Assembly (NCBI GenBank): GCA_015068845.1
Contig: SVJR01000012.1
Coordinates: 1 to 39,920 of the forward strand
Source of the DNA: Oscillospiraceae bacterium
GTDB taxonomy: Bacteria; Bacillota; Clostridia; Monoglobales; Monoglobaceae
DNA: 39,920 bases
Direction: 5' to 3'
This document shows, in pieces, positions 1 to 6,530 of this stretch. Every line of letters begins with the position of its first letter. Within the stretch, counting starts at the first letter, position 1. The notes under the pieces were generated by a model. The model did not search any database, was not told the origin of the DNA, and saw only the letters and a list, made by a program, of their open reading frames with translations. Made by a program: the position numbers and the translations under genes.

Positions 1-8
1 TCCGATCT
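1..8. other. Probable sequencing-adapter remnant at contig end
   Basis: The first eight bases, TCCGATCT, are identical to the 3' end of the standard Illumina adapter. Read on the minus strand they turn the mcsA frame into a stop (TGA) exactly where McsA proteins carry a zinc-ligand cysteine. If the eight bases are removed the frame stays open to the edge. The match is seen directly; that it is an artefact is inferred, because eight bases can match by chance. Confidence 0.7.
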
Positions 9-103
9 CATTGCGAACAGAGAAATATTTCGGACTTGTTGCCGTTGACTATTTTTTTGATATGTGTTGTTGCTTCGTTTATGCCGCATTTTTGACATTT
101 CAT
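9..103 (-). CDS. mcsA: McsA, protein-arginine kinase activator (5' part only)
   Basis: This is the beginning of a protein starting MKCQKCGINEATTHIKKIVN, followed by a segment ending LCSQ. It matches the N-terminus of McsA: a CxxCG zinc knuckle, the NEAT-H segment, and a second knuckle whose first cysteine is present. McsA activates the arginine kinase McsB, which marks proteins for ClpCP, and in Firmicutes it follows ctsR. The start has a strong AGGAGGT ribosome site at 111-117, seven bases upstream. The rest of the gene is lost at the contig end. The apparent stop at the left edge is formed with the adapter-like bases 1-8 and is probably not real. Confidence 0.75.
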
Positions 104-133
104 AGTTTTTACCTCCTTTGTGGTGACCTAAGC

Positions 134-187
134 GGGCGATTCGTGAATCGCCCCTACAAAGATTCTTCGCTTTCGCTCAGAATGACG
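134..187. repeat. Dispersed hairpin repeat between ctsR and mcsA
   Basis: A perfect hairpin GGGCGATTC-GT-GAATCGCCC (134-153) is followed by CCTAC and then by a copy of the ATTCTTCG...CTCAGAATGAC module (161-187). The same modules recur at 1836-1886, 6531-6558 and 33027-33099. Here the repeat lies inside what should be one ctsR-mcsA transcript. There is no U-run behind the hairpin, so it need not end transcription. Confidence 0.8.
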
Positions 188-196
188 GGCTGAATT

Positions 197-640
197 CTAT
201 ACAAGATTAACAAGTATATTTTTCAGCATTTTAGCTCGGATAATACCCTTTTCGGGATAGCTGACGGGAATGGAATTGTCGCTGAGTGCCGCAAGTATTA
301 TCGCGGCTTCACGCTGGGTGATTATGCCGCAGCTGAACATATCCCGTATAAGCGCCGTTGTACTTGCGGAAGAAATGGAACTTCCTATGGCGTTCACTGC
401 GTGGAAGATATAGCTTTTGTCCTTGGGAGCTGTTCTTGTAATTCTGATATAACCGCCGCCGCCACGCCTGCTCTCTACACTATAACCTCTTTCGGGTGAA
501 AATCTTGTTGAAATGACATAGTTGATTTGCGAGGGCACGCAGTTGAACCTGCTTGCAAGTTCGTTGCGCTGCAGCTCGACCTCCTGACTTTCCTCAAGCA
601 TTTCTTTGATGAATTCTTCGATTATATTACTAAGCTTCAT
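197..640 (-). CDS. ctsR: CtsR, repressor of class III heat-shock genes
   Basis: 147 residues, close to the usual CtsR length of about 150. The N-terminal half is the winged-helix DNA-binding domain, with the diagnostic glycine-rich wing SRRGGGGYIRI at about residues 57-67. The C-terminal half is the helical dimerisation domain. CtsR represses clp and its own operon, and it is inactivated by heat and by the McsA/McsB arginine kinase. mcsA follows on the same strand after a 93-base gap that holds a repeat. A near-perfect CtsR operator lies directly upstream of the start, so autorepression is expected. The family call rests on the wing motif, the length and the neighbour. Confidence 0.95.
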   Translation of the reverse strand: MKLSNIIEEFIKEMLEESQEVELQRNELASRFNCVPSQINYVISTRFSPERGYSVESRRGGGGYIRITRTAPKDKSYIFHAVNAIGSSISSASTTALIRDMFSCGIITQREAAIILAALSDNSIPVSYPEKGIIRAKMLKNILVNLV

Positions 641-653
641 TTCTGTGCTCCTT

Positions 654-676
654 TTTGACTTTGACTTTCTTTGACC
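654..676 (-). promoter_or_regulatory. CtsR operator
   Basis: On the minus strand this reads GGTCAAA-GAA-AGTCAAA (676 to 660), followed by a further overlapping AGTCAAA copy down to 654. The established CtsR box is a tandem heptad GGTCAAA-NAN-RGTCAAA, so the match is essentially perfect. It sits between the -10 box and the ctsR ribosome site, a position suited to blocking initiation. Confidence 0.9.
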
Positions 677-685
677 TTTGATTTT

Positions 686-713
686 ATTATAGCATTGAAA
701 CTTTAAAAGTCAA
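686..713 (-). promoter_or_regulatory. ctsR promoter
   Basis: On the minus strand, -35 TTGACT (713-708), a 16-base spacer and -10 TATAAT (691-686). The CtsR operator begins ten bases downstream of the -10 box. Confidence 0.8.
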
Positions 714-719
714 TAGGGA

Positions 720-960
720 AATTGTAAAGAAATTATGAATTGGAAAATTAGGCAAATATTCTTTTGCATTTCATAAGCTTACACTATCGATATGACTTGT
801 GGGGGAGTGCCGTAGGGTGTAGAACAGATGTGAACTGTTTGTAAATGTCGGGGACGACATTTCGTCGCATCCACCTTATTTATCGCTACCTTCTCTGCAA
901 GAGGAAGGCATTCCACTTCTCGTGGTTTGGGCTTGGGTAGTGTAGGATAAAAACTAATTC
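720..960. other. Intergenic stretch between ctsR and upp promoters
   Basis: No gene is supported here. It contains an 8-bp hairpin AAATGTCG-GGGA-CGACATTT at 843-862, followed by GC-rich filler resembling the other dispersed repeats in the window, including a CCTCTT-type inverted piece near 895-935. I see no open frame with a ribosome site. Confidence 0.6.
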
Positions 961-989
961 TTTACAAAAGTAAAATGGTGTAGTATAAT
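961..989 (+). promoter_or_regulatory. upp promoter
   Basis: -35 TTTACA (961-966), a 17-base spacer, -10 TATAAT (984-989): a near-consensus vegetative promoter. It lies 39 bases upstream of the upp start codon. Confidence 0.9.
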
Positions 990-1028
990 AAACTCAATAA
1001 TAAACGAATTGCGAAAGAGGTTTTGGTT

Positions 1029-1655
1029 ATGAGTAAAGTGACTGTGCTTAATCACAGCTTGCTGACACACAAGCTTACATTGCTTAGAGATAAGAATACA
1101 AGTGTTAAGGACTTCAGAGATTTGGTATACGAAATTGGCAAGCTGATTGCATACGAGGCAACCCGCGAGCTGCCGCTTGATGAGGCTTTAGTTGAAACCC
1201 CTATTTGCGAAACAAAGGGCGGACTCCTTAAAAAACAGCCGGTGCTTGTGCCGATTCTTCGTGCAGGGCTTGGTATGGTTGAACCGTTCCTCGAAATTAT
1301 ACCTGCGGCAAAGGTGGGACATATCGGTCTTGAACGAGACCACGATACACATCTGCCGAAAGAGTATTACTGCAAGCTGCCCACAGATATTGCTGAGCGT
1401 GAGGTTATAGTTCTTGACCCGATGCTTGCAACGGGTGGCAGTGCAAGTGCGGCAATTGAGTTTATCAAAAAACGCGGTGCAAAAAATATCCGTTTTGCCT
1501 GCACAATTGCAGCACCTGAGGGTGTTGAGGTTTTGAAAAAAGACCATCCCGATGTTGATGTGTTTGTCGGCGTGCTTGATGAATGTCTTAACGAGAATGC
1601 GTATATTGTTCCCGGTCTTGGTGATGCAGGGGACAGATTGTTTGGGACGCTGTAA
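1029..1655 (+). CDS. upp: Uracil phosphoribosyltransferase
   Basis: Makes UMP from uracil and PRPP in cytoplasmic pyrimidine salvage. The protein is 208 residues, the normal length of the family. It has the PRPP-binding loop [11 protein letters not shown] at roughly residue 130, the conserved PVLRAGLGM-type segment (here [10 protein letters not shown]), and the C-terminal [13 protein letters not shown] uracil-binding segment. The ATG at 1029 is preferred over an upstream TTG because AAAGAGGT precedes it by seven bases and the family begins close to there. It is a single-gene unit with its own promoter and a terminator 26 bases after the stop. All hallmark residues are present. Confidence 0.97.
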   Translation: MSKVTVLNHSLLTHKLTLLRDKNTSVKDFRDLVYEIGKLIAYEATRELPLDEALVETPICETKGGLLKKQPVLVPILRAGLGMVEPFLEIIPAAKVGHIGLERDHDTHLPKEYYCKLPTDIAEREVIVLDPMLATGGSASAAIEFIKKRGAKNIRFACTIAAPEGVEVLKKDHPDVDVFVGVLDECLNENAYIVPGLGDAGDRLFGTL

Positions 1656-1681
1656 ATAATCGAAGGGATATTACATTAGTT

Positions 1682-1719
1682 AAAAAGACCTTGCTTGGTA
1701 TATTAAGCAAGGTCTTTTT
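1682..1719 (+). terminator. upp terminator
   Basis: Arms AAAAAGACCTTGCTT and AAGCAAGGTCTTTTT pair perfectly around an eight-base loop, with A-tract and T-tract flanks. It fits an intrinsic terminator that could work in both directions. Confidence 0.9.
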
Positions 1720-1751
1720 GATTGGAAAGAAGTTGATGGGAGCGAGGAGTT

Positions 1752-1948
1752 TGAAAAAACACCTCATCCACCGCAAGCGGTCCCCCTTCCCCTCAAAAGT
1801 GGAAGGCTGTGTCGGGGTGGAGTAAGGGGGCCTAAGATTCTTCGGCTGTGCCTCAGAATGACAAAATGGGCGATTCGTGAATCTCCCCTACGGTTGGGGT
1901 TGGGCGCTGAGGGTCACGGACTGTCGAGGACGCCAGTCCCTACAATGT
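1752..1948. repeat. Composite dispersed repeat at the left edge of the phage-like block
   Basis: Several repeat modules are stacked here. One contains ACCGC-AA-GCGGT and CCTTCC...GGAAGG hairpins (about 1758-1806). Then comes the GATTCTTCGGCTG...CTCAGAATGACA module (1836-1863), then GGGCGATTC-GT-GAATCTCCC (1868-1886). Last is the GTCAC-stem-CCCTAC module, whose stem GGACTG/CAGTCC encloses the loop TCGAGGACGC (1918-1939). The last module recurs at 6580-6601 with a different but still perfectly paired stem. No gene is supported between 1720 and 2002. Confidence 0.85.
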
Positions 1949-1963
1949 ATTGTTTGCAGAGTG

Positions 1964-2000
1964 ACAAAGCGGGCAAACATAGTTTGCCCGCTTTGTTTTT
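1964..2000 (+). terminator. Hairpin terminator before the repressor gene end
   Basis: Perfect 15-bp arms ACAAAGCGGGCAAAC and GTTTGCCCGCTTTGT around a three-base loop, followed on the plus strand by TTTTT. The U-tract orientation shields the block from rightward transcription. It also lies directly after the minus-strand repressor gene and could help end that transcript. Confidence 0.8.
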
Positions 2001-2002
2001 AA

Positions 2003-2656
2003 TTAGTCTTTAAATTCACGGATGAGGAGCTTGGGGACGCCGAGGACACGGCAATGCTCCAAATCCTCGTTCTCAATCTTTACGGTCGGGTGGTTGGGGT
2101 TTATGGGGACTAATCTCAGCCAGTTTTCACCAAACTTATATTCCACCTTTTTGAGGGTGGCGTTTTCGTCGCCGTAGATGATTACTCCAATCTGGCCGCT
2201 GTAATCCATTGTTGACTGCTTTAACACCAGAACCTTATCCCCGTCCTGATACTGGGGGTACATACTGTCGCCTTTTACACGGAGTACAAAATAATTCTCC
2301 TTGCCTCTGCCGGCAATATACTCGGCAGGGATTTTGATTTTGTCGCCTTCCCAATCCTCAACGGCTATATGCTCGTAGCCTGCAGCCACCTCGCCGATTA
2401 CCGGAAATTCAACATAATCTGTTGTAATTTCGGGAGTAGGGAGTTTTTTGTATATGTGCTCCATTCCGTACAGCGTTCCTGACGGAAGATTCAGCACTCG
2501 TTCAATTATGGGCATTGCGTCCGGGGGGAATTTCTTTGTCTCGCCGTTTTCATATCGGTGCAGAGTTGATTTGGCGATACCGGTCAGCTCCGAAAGTCTG
2601 GCAAGACTGATTCCCTTTTCCTTTCTTACTTTTTTTAACAATTCATTTTTTAACAT
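2003..2656 (-). CDS. CI/LexA-type phage repressor (HTH-XRE plus S24 self-cleaving peptidase)
   Basis: 217 residues. Residues 1-60 form an XRE helix-turn-helix (ISLARLSELTGIAKSTLHRY). Residues 85-215 are an S24 peptidase fold with an Ala92-Gly93 self-cleavage site (EVAAGYE), the nucleophile Ser131 in VKGDSMYP and the general-base Lys169 in ATLKKVEY. Known relatives hold lysogeny and are inactivated by RecA-stimulated self-cleavage after DNA damage, so SOS-linked induction of the downstream operon is expected. It is transcribed away from the structural operon, and palindromic operators fill the gap between them. The start is supported by AAGGCGGTG. All catalytic residues are present, so the switch looks functional. 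It is not host LexA, given its operators and neighbours. Confidence 0.92.
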   Translation of the reverse strand: MLKNELLKKVRKEKGISLARLSELTGIAKSTLHRYENGETKKFPPDAMPIIERVLNLPSGTLYGMEHIYKKLPTPEITTDYVEFPVIGEVAAGYEHIAVEDWEGDKIKIPAEYIAGRGKENYFVLRVKGDSMYPQYQDGDKVLVLKQSTMDYSGQIGVIIYGDENATLKKVEYKFGENWLRLVPINPNHPTVKIENEDLEHCRVLGVPKLLIREFKD

Positions 2657-2680
2657 GTTGGGTTCACCGCCTTGTGCTTT

Positions 2681-2709
2681 ATTGTATCACGTTTATCCCA
2701 ATTTTGCAA
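2681..2709 (-). promoter_or_regulatory. Repressor-maintenance promoter
   Basis: Minus strand: -35 TTGCAA (2709-2704), a 17-base spacer, -10 TACAAT (2686-2681). The spacer contains TTGGGATA, half of the repressor palindrome (2694-2699 on the plus strand), so weak autoregulation is plausible. Confidence 0.75.
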
Positions 2710-2735
2710 CAAAATTTTAATAAAATTCAAAAAAA

Positions 2736-2753
2736 AATCCCAAAAGTGGGTTG
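2736..2753. promoter_or_regulatory. Repressor operator O1 (imperfect)
   Basis: AATCCC-AAAAGT-GGGTTG has the same TCCC-N6-GGG core and 18-bp length as O2 and O3, with weaker outer bases. It overlaps the -35 box of the rightward promoter. Confidence 0.75.
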
Positions 2754-2779
2754 ACAAAGCAGGAAAATTATGGTAGGCT
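2751..2779 (+). promoter_or_regulatory. Rightward (lytic) promoter of the phage-like operon
   Basis: -35 TTGACA (2751-2756), a 17-base spacer, -10 TAGGCT (2774-2779). It is overlapped by O1 on the -35 side and followed six bases later by O2, so repressor binding should close it. The leader continues through O3 to the first gene at 2900. Confidence 0.75.
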
Positions 2780-2784
2780 ATGTT

Positions 2785-2802
2785 TGTCCCAGTTATGGGA
2801 CG
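2785..2802. promoter_or_regulatory. Repressor operator O2
   Basis: TGTCCC-AGTTAT-GGGACG is a near-perfect 18-bp palindrome just downstream of the rightward -10 box, covering the likely start of transcription. Confidence 0.85.
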
Positions 2803-2864
2803 AGAAATGAAGGGCGGTGAAATGGGGCGCAAATACAAGAGAAAAATATTTTTTTTACAGAAGA

Positions 2865-2882
2865 TGTCCCGAAAGTGGGACA
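2865..2882. promoter_or_regulatory. Repressor operator O3
   Basis: TGTCCC-GAAAGT-GGGACA has perfect outer arms. It ends 17 bases before the first gene of the operon, which places it as a roadblock or additional cooperative site. Confidence 0.85.
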
Positions 2883-2899
2883 AGGGAAAGAGGTGAGCA

Positions 2900-3100
2900 A
2901 TGGGGATTACGGATTATGAGATTTTGATTACAGAGAGGTTTGGGAGCCGGGCGGATGATGAGAGGTCGGCGGAGTTTTGTGAGGAGTGCAAGATGGAGAT
3001 TGACTTTGTTGATGATGAGCCGTGTCGGGATGAGATGGGGCGGATATTTTGTTCGGTGGAGTGTTTTGTGAAGTATTACGGATGGGAGAAGATAAGTTAA
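2900..3100 (+). CDS. Small four-cysteine zinc-binding-type protein, first gene of the induced operon
   Basis: 66 acidic residues with two cysteine pairs, CEECKM near residues 27-31 and a later C-x15-type pair ending FCSVECF. This layout resembles a short treble-clef or zinc-ribbon finger. No family is recognised with certainty. It has a good ribosome site (AAGAGGTGAGCA) and begins 17 bases after operator O3, so it is the first protein made on derepression. An early regulatory or adaptor role is possible but is inference only. After it comes a repeat-filled gap of about 170 bases. Confidence 0.7.
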   Translation: MGITDYEILITERFGSRADDERSAEFCEECKMEIDFVDDEPCRDEMGRIFCSVECFVKYYGWEKIS

Positions 3101-3121
3101 TAATGAATAATTGAGGTGAAA

Positions 3122-3226
3122 ATGCGGGGCGTTTTTTTGAATGGAAAGGCGTTGGGGGTCACGGTTTGTTACAATCCTCCCGTCGCACTTCGTGCGCCAC
3201 CCTCCTTTACACAAGGAGGGCTATGA
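3122..3226 (+). pseudogene. Possible small gene interrupted by a dispersed repeat
   Basis: A 34-codon frame opens with MRGVFLNGKALGV behind a fair GAGGTGAAA ribosome site. From about codon 12 onward it reads through the repeat that starts at 3156. Only the first dozen residues can be original, so this may be a small phage gene cut by repeat insertion, or chance coding. Nothing indicates a function. Confidence 0.3.
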
Positions 3227-3250
3227 CAAACCCTACGATTGGGGTAGATA
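3156..3250. repeat. Dispersed hairpin repeat inside the phage-like operon
   Basis: It opens with GGGTCAC and closes with CCCTAC, like the modules at 1914-1948 and 6576-6605. Outer arms GGTTTGT (3163-3169) and ACAAACC (3226-3232) enclose two inner hairpins, CGCAC-TTC-GTGCG (3184-3196) and CCCTCCTT...AAGGAGGG (3200-3220). It fills the gap between the zinc protein and the sigma-like gene. Confidence 0.8.
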
Positions 3251-3272
3251 AAGATTTTTTGGAGGAATGCAA

Positions 3273-3647
3273 ATGACAAAAGAAAAGCTTATGCAGCTTT
3301 ATTATTTAAACAGGGAGATTATGAATGACACGGAGGAGCTTGTTGAGCTTAAGATTAAGGCGAGAAAATCCGAGGGGACACGGAAAAATTCCGAAAAGGA
3401 AAAGATTATTGCGGAGCATGAGGCGAGGTTGGTTGAGAAGGTAAGGCGTTGCAAGAGGCTTCGTGATGAGATAAATGAATTTATAGACGGGATTGAGGAC
3501 AGTTTCACCAGACAGATTATATATTACCGGTATGCAAAGTGTATGTCCTGGCGTAAAGTTGCGTATATGACCGGTGGAGGAAACACCGAAAACGGAGTGA
3601 GAATGGCTGCTGCCAGGTTTTTGAAGAAGTGTGAGAAGGGAAAATAG
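3273..3647 (+). CDS. Phage sigma-70-region-4-like late activator (DUF1492/Xpf-like)
   Basis: 124 residues. Residues 1-80 are highly charged and predicted coiled-coil. The end carries the pattern DSFTRQIIYYRYAKCMSW, then RKVAYMTGGGNTENGVR and FLKK, a helix-turn-helix like sigma region 4. It is typical of small activators placed just before terminase genes in clostridial phages, and analogous to Xpf in PBSX. Its likely job is to switch on the structural operon; the 58-base gap after it is where such a promoter would lie. The ATG at 3273 is chosen because GGAGG (3261-3265) is seven bases away; the ATG at 3267 is too close. The family name is moderately sure, the role inferred. Confidence 0.8.
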   Translation: MTKEKLMQLYYLNREIMNDTEELVELKIKARKSEGTRKNSEKEKIIAEHEARLVEKVRRCKRLRDEINEFIDGIEDSFTRQIIYYRYAKCMSWRKVAYMTGGGNTENGVRMAAARFLKKCEKGK

Positions 3648-3705
3648 TAAGTGGTGTTTTTTGTTCGGTGTGTTCTGATAGAATAAAAATCAAGGAGGCG
3701 AGGCA

Positions 3706-3969
3706 ATGGCGACACAAAAGAAGAGTTCCGCCAAGGCGGAGGACAGTCTTGTTACCGAATACATACTTTCCAAAAAGAAGGCGGCGTGCAAGATTATTGA
3801 CAGGATAATGAAGGAGTTTAAGAATGAGGAACGAATTCAAAGTGCGCCGCTTAATCAGCTTTCGTCGGTGATGGGGACTTTGCTTGACAAGTTCGGTGCG
3901 GACGAGAAGGAGAAGGCATCGGACGGGCAGCTTGCAGAAATTCTTGGGGATTTTGAAGAGGTGAGGTAA
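3706..3969 (+). CDS. Probable terminase small subunit (short)
   Basis: 87 residues, beginning with a lysine-rich stretch and continuing with helical segments (AACKIIDRIMKEF; APLNQLSSVMGTLLDKFG). It sits directly before the large terminase with a four-base gap and a strong CAAGGAGG ribosome site, which is the TerS position. It is far shorter than PBSX XtmA (about 265 residues), and no helix-turn-helix is obvious by eye. The call rests on position and on resemblance to short TerS-position proteins of clostridial phages. If it is not TerS, the element lacks an obvious DNA-recognition subunit, which would matter for what it packages. Confidence 0.5.
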   Translation: MATQKKSSAKAEDSLVTEYILSKKKAACKIIDRIMKEFKNEERIQSAPLNQLSSVMGTLLDKFGADEKEKASDGQLAEILGDFEEVR

Positions 3970-3973
3970 AGTT

Positions 3974-5176
3974 ATGAAAAGATACAGAAACCTTACAGAC
4001 AAGCAGAACGAGCTGATGGAAGCCGCCAAGGGCGGGCTCAGGCGTATTAATATTTTACACGGAAGTGTCAGGTCGGGTAAGACCTGGATAAGCCTGGTGC
4101 TCTGGTGTGTCTGGATACGGAATATGCCGCCCGACAAGGCGTACATAATGACGGCAAAAACGCTTACCACATTAAAGCGGAACTGTCTTGATTTGCTTGA
4201 GGTTCTTGCCGGAAGAAAGAATTTTTGGTATTCACTTTCCAAGAAAGAGGGGGAGTTATTTGGCAGAAAGATTTATCTTGAGGGGGTAAGTGATGCCGGT
4301 GCGGAGAGCAAAATTCGTGGGATGACCCTTCAGGGGGCGTATTGTGATGAGGTTACGCTTTTTAATGAGGAGTTTTTCAATATGTTACTCTCAAGGCTTT
4401 CGGAGCCGAATGCCAAGCTGTTTGGCACGACCAATCCTGACAATCCCAATCACTGGTTCAAGGTGAATTACATTGACCGTCGGGACGAGCTTGATTTTTT
4501 TATGATGGAGTTTTTGATTGACGACAATACTTTTCTTGACAAAAAGTATGTGGACGAGCTTAAAAAGGAGTACACGGGGGTTTTTTACCGGAGGTTTATT
4601 TTAGGGGAGTGGTGCAGTGCTGAGGGGCTTGTTTACCCGATGTTTGACAAGGCACGGCACATTATCCGCGAGGTTCCGGAGACTGAGGGGTGTGCGGAAT
4701 ATTATATATCAATTGACTACGGGACCCTCAATCCGTGCAGTATGGGGCTATGGCGGCTTGATGACCGGGGGGCGGTGAGAATACGCGAGTGGTATTACTC
4801 GGGCAAGCAGCAACGGGCTTTGCTTACGGATGAGGAATATTACGAGAGGCTGGAGCGTTTGGCGGAGGGGGTTTTGGTTAAGTGTGTGATAATTGACCCT
4901 TCCGCTGCCAGCTTCATTGCCACCATAAGGCGGCACGGCAGATTTGCGGTTCGCAAGGCGAACAACTCGGTTCTGGACGGAATCAGGCTTACGGGGACGC
5001 TGCTTCAGGGGGACAAGCTATTAATTCACGAGTCCTGCGAGGATGCAATCCGGGAGTTTGGTGTATATTCCTGGGACGAGAATTCGGCGGAGGACCGTGT
5101 GGTTAAGGAGTTTGACCATGCGATGGATGATATAAGATATTTTTGCGCTACGGTGGCGGCGAAGAGGCTGCTGTAA
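3974..5176 (+). CDS. Phage terminase large subunit (PBSX/Terminase_3 family)
   Basis: 400 residues: an ATP-driven DNA-packaging motor and headful nuclease. The Walker A loop is HGSVRSGKT at residues 29-37, and Walker B-like is GAYCDEVTLF near 115-125. The nuclease half carries acidic residues in YISIDYGTLNP, VIIDPSAASF and HAMDDIRYF, as expected for the RNase H-like nuclease. The length is normal for the PBSX family. The frame is intact and all motifs are present, so it could be active. In PBSX the relative packages random host fragments by headful. Confidence 0.95.
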   Translation: MKRYRNLTDKQNELMEAAKGGLRRINILHGSVRSGKTWISLVLWCVWIRNMPPDKAYIMTAKTLTTLKRNCLDLLEVLAGRKNFWYSLSKKEGELFGRKIYLEGVSDAGAESKIRGMTLQGAYCDEVTLFNEEFFNMLLSRLSEPNAKLFGTTNPDNPNHWFKVNYIDRRDELDFFMMEFLIDDNTFLDKKYVDELKKEYTGVFYRRFILGEWCSAEGLVYPMFDKARHIIREVPETEGCAEYYISIDYGTLNPCSMGLWRLDDRGAVRIREWYYSGKQQRALLTDEEYYERLERLAEGVLVKCVIIDPSAASFIATIRRHGRFAVRKANNSVLDGIRLTGTLLQGDKLLIHESCEDAIREFGVYSWDENSAEDRVVKEFDHAMDDIRYFCATVAAKRLL

Positions 5177-5204
5177 GATAAGTTGGTTTAAGAGAGGTAG
5201 ATTT

Positions 5205-6530
5205 ATGTTTGAAGGGATTAGAGAATTTTTAGGGAGGAGAAACAAGGAAATGTATAACAAAAGTATGATGAGGAATGTTCTGAAGAGGGACATTGCCATT
5301 TCGCCCGAGATGGCACAGCTTCAGAGTATCTGGCGTGAGATGTATGAGGATGGTTCGGGCTTGCATTTAGCTGCGGCGATTTCCTTTGAGATGGCGAGGA
5401 TGGTTACGCTGGAGCTCAGTTCAAAGGTTACGGGCGGAAAGAGAGCGGAGTTCCTTAACGAGGCGTATCAGAAGGTGATTGAAAATATCAGGATCCCGGT
5501 GGAGCACGGGTGTGCCAAGGGTGGCATGGTTATGAAGCCGTATGTTGCAAACGGTGAAATACGCGTGGATTACATTCAGGCGGACGGATTCTTCCCTACG
5601 GCGTTTGACGAGTCGGGAAGGATTACCGGTGCAATATTTGTTCAGCCGCTTGTGAAAGATGGTGTGTACTATACACGGCTGGAGGAGCACAAGCTTATCG
5701 GAGAATGTTACGAGATTTCCAATCGGGCGTTCAAGAGTCACAGCCGGGGGAGTATTGGCCGCGAGGTGCCGATTGCATCCGTGACGGAATGGGCAAATCT
5801 TGCGGAGAGCCTTGCAATCGGGAATGTAAAAAGGCCGCTTTTCGGCTATTTTAGGCCTGCGGTTGCAAACACTATTGAGCCTGCGTCACCCATTGGGGTT
5901 TCGGTATTCGCCAATGCGGTCAACTTAATTCAGGATGCGGACAAGCAGTATGAGAGGTTCTTATGGGAGTTTGAGAGCGGTGAGCGTGCGCTGATTGCCA
6001 ACACGATGGCGTTCAAGCGGGACAAGGACGGCAGACCCAGGCTCCCCGACAAGAGACTTTACAAGACTTTGGATGTGGAGGATATCGACTTCTTCCGTGA
6101 GTGGTCGCCGCAGATTCGGGAGGCAGAGTTCTCCAGTGGGTTTGACAAGATATTCAGACAGATTGAGTTCAACTGCGGGTTTGCTTACGGCACGCTTTCG
6201 ACAATGAACAACAACGACAAGACGGCAGAGGAAATCAGGACATCAAGGCAGCGCAGCTACACCACTATTACAGATAATCAGAAGGCGCTTCGCAATGCGC
6301 TCAATGATTTGGTGTATGCGATGGATGTATGGTGTACCCTATATAATCTTGCACCGCTCGGCAAGTACAGCACTGAGTTTGAATTTGACGACAGCATTGC
6401 GGCTGATCGAAAGACCGAGTTTGAGGAAAAGGAGCGGCTTGTTGAGAACGGGATTATGATGCCCTGGGAGTTCCGTATGTGGTATTTCGGCGAGGATGAG
6501 GAGACGGCGAAGAAGGTTGTTGGAGGGTAA
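5205..6530 (+). CDS. Phage portal protein (SPP1/PBSX-type)
   Basis: 441 residues. It forms the dodecameric DNA gate of the procapsid. The sequence has the portal pattern: an N-terminal wing, a central stretch around VEHGCAKGGMVMKPYV, and a C-terminal helical part including TSRQRSYTTITDNQKALRN (about residues 345-363). It follows the terminase after 28 bases with AAGAGAGGT before the ATG. The stop TAA at 6528-6530 coincides with the TAAGATTCTTCGG start of a dispersed repeat also found at 1833, so the repeat may supply the stop and have clipped a few C-terminal residues. Confidence 0.9.
   Translation: MFEGIREFLGRRNKEMYNKSMMRNVLKRDIAISPEMAQLQSIWREMYEDGSGLHLAAAISFEMARMVTLELSSKVTGGKRAEFLNEAYQKVIENIRIPVEHGCAKGGMVMKPYVANGEIRVDYIQADGFFPTAFDESGRITGAIFVQPLVKDGVYYTRLEEHKLIGECYEISNRAFKSHSRGSIGREVPIASVTEWANLAESLAIGNVKRPLFGYFRPAVANTIEPASPIGVSVFANAVNLIQDADKQYERFLWEFESGERALIANTMAFKRDKDGRPRLPDKRLYKTLDVEDIDFFREWSPQIREAEFSSGFDKIFRQIEFNCGFAYGTLSTMNNNDKTAEEIRTSRQRSYTTITDNQKALRNALNDLVYAMDVWCTLYNLAPLGKYSTEFEFDDSIAADRKTEFEEKERLVENGIMMPWEFRMWYFGEDEETAKKVVGG

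Noticed and set aside
11-193. 60-codon plus-strand frame at the left edge
   Set aside because: It overlaps mcsA and a hairpin repeat and has no ribosome site; the minus-strand McsA match explains the region.
1188-1547. Long open frame antisense to upp
   Set aside because: It is a shadow of the real gene: no ribosome site, no family pattern, and the plus frame is complete.
1752-1948. Possible phage attachment site at the left border
   Set aside because: The repeated modules also occur far outside the block (161, 33027), and no matching direct repeat was found near 17600. They are better explained as dispersed host repeats.
1682-2000. Idea of a CRISPR array in the repeat-rich gaps
   Set aside because: Modules are hairpins of different sequence with irregular spacing; there is no series of equal repeats and spacers and no cas gene.
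2003-2656. Host LexA
   Set aside because: The protein has an XRE-type N-terminus, operators of type TGTCCC-N6-GGGACA and sits divergent to phage genes; a CI-type repressor fits better.
3517-4242. 241-codon open frame antisense to the sigma-like, TerS and TerL genes
   Set aside because: It runs across three real genes in the opposite strand, lacks a ribosome site and has low-complexity composition.
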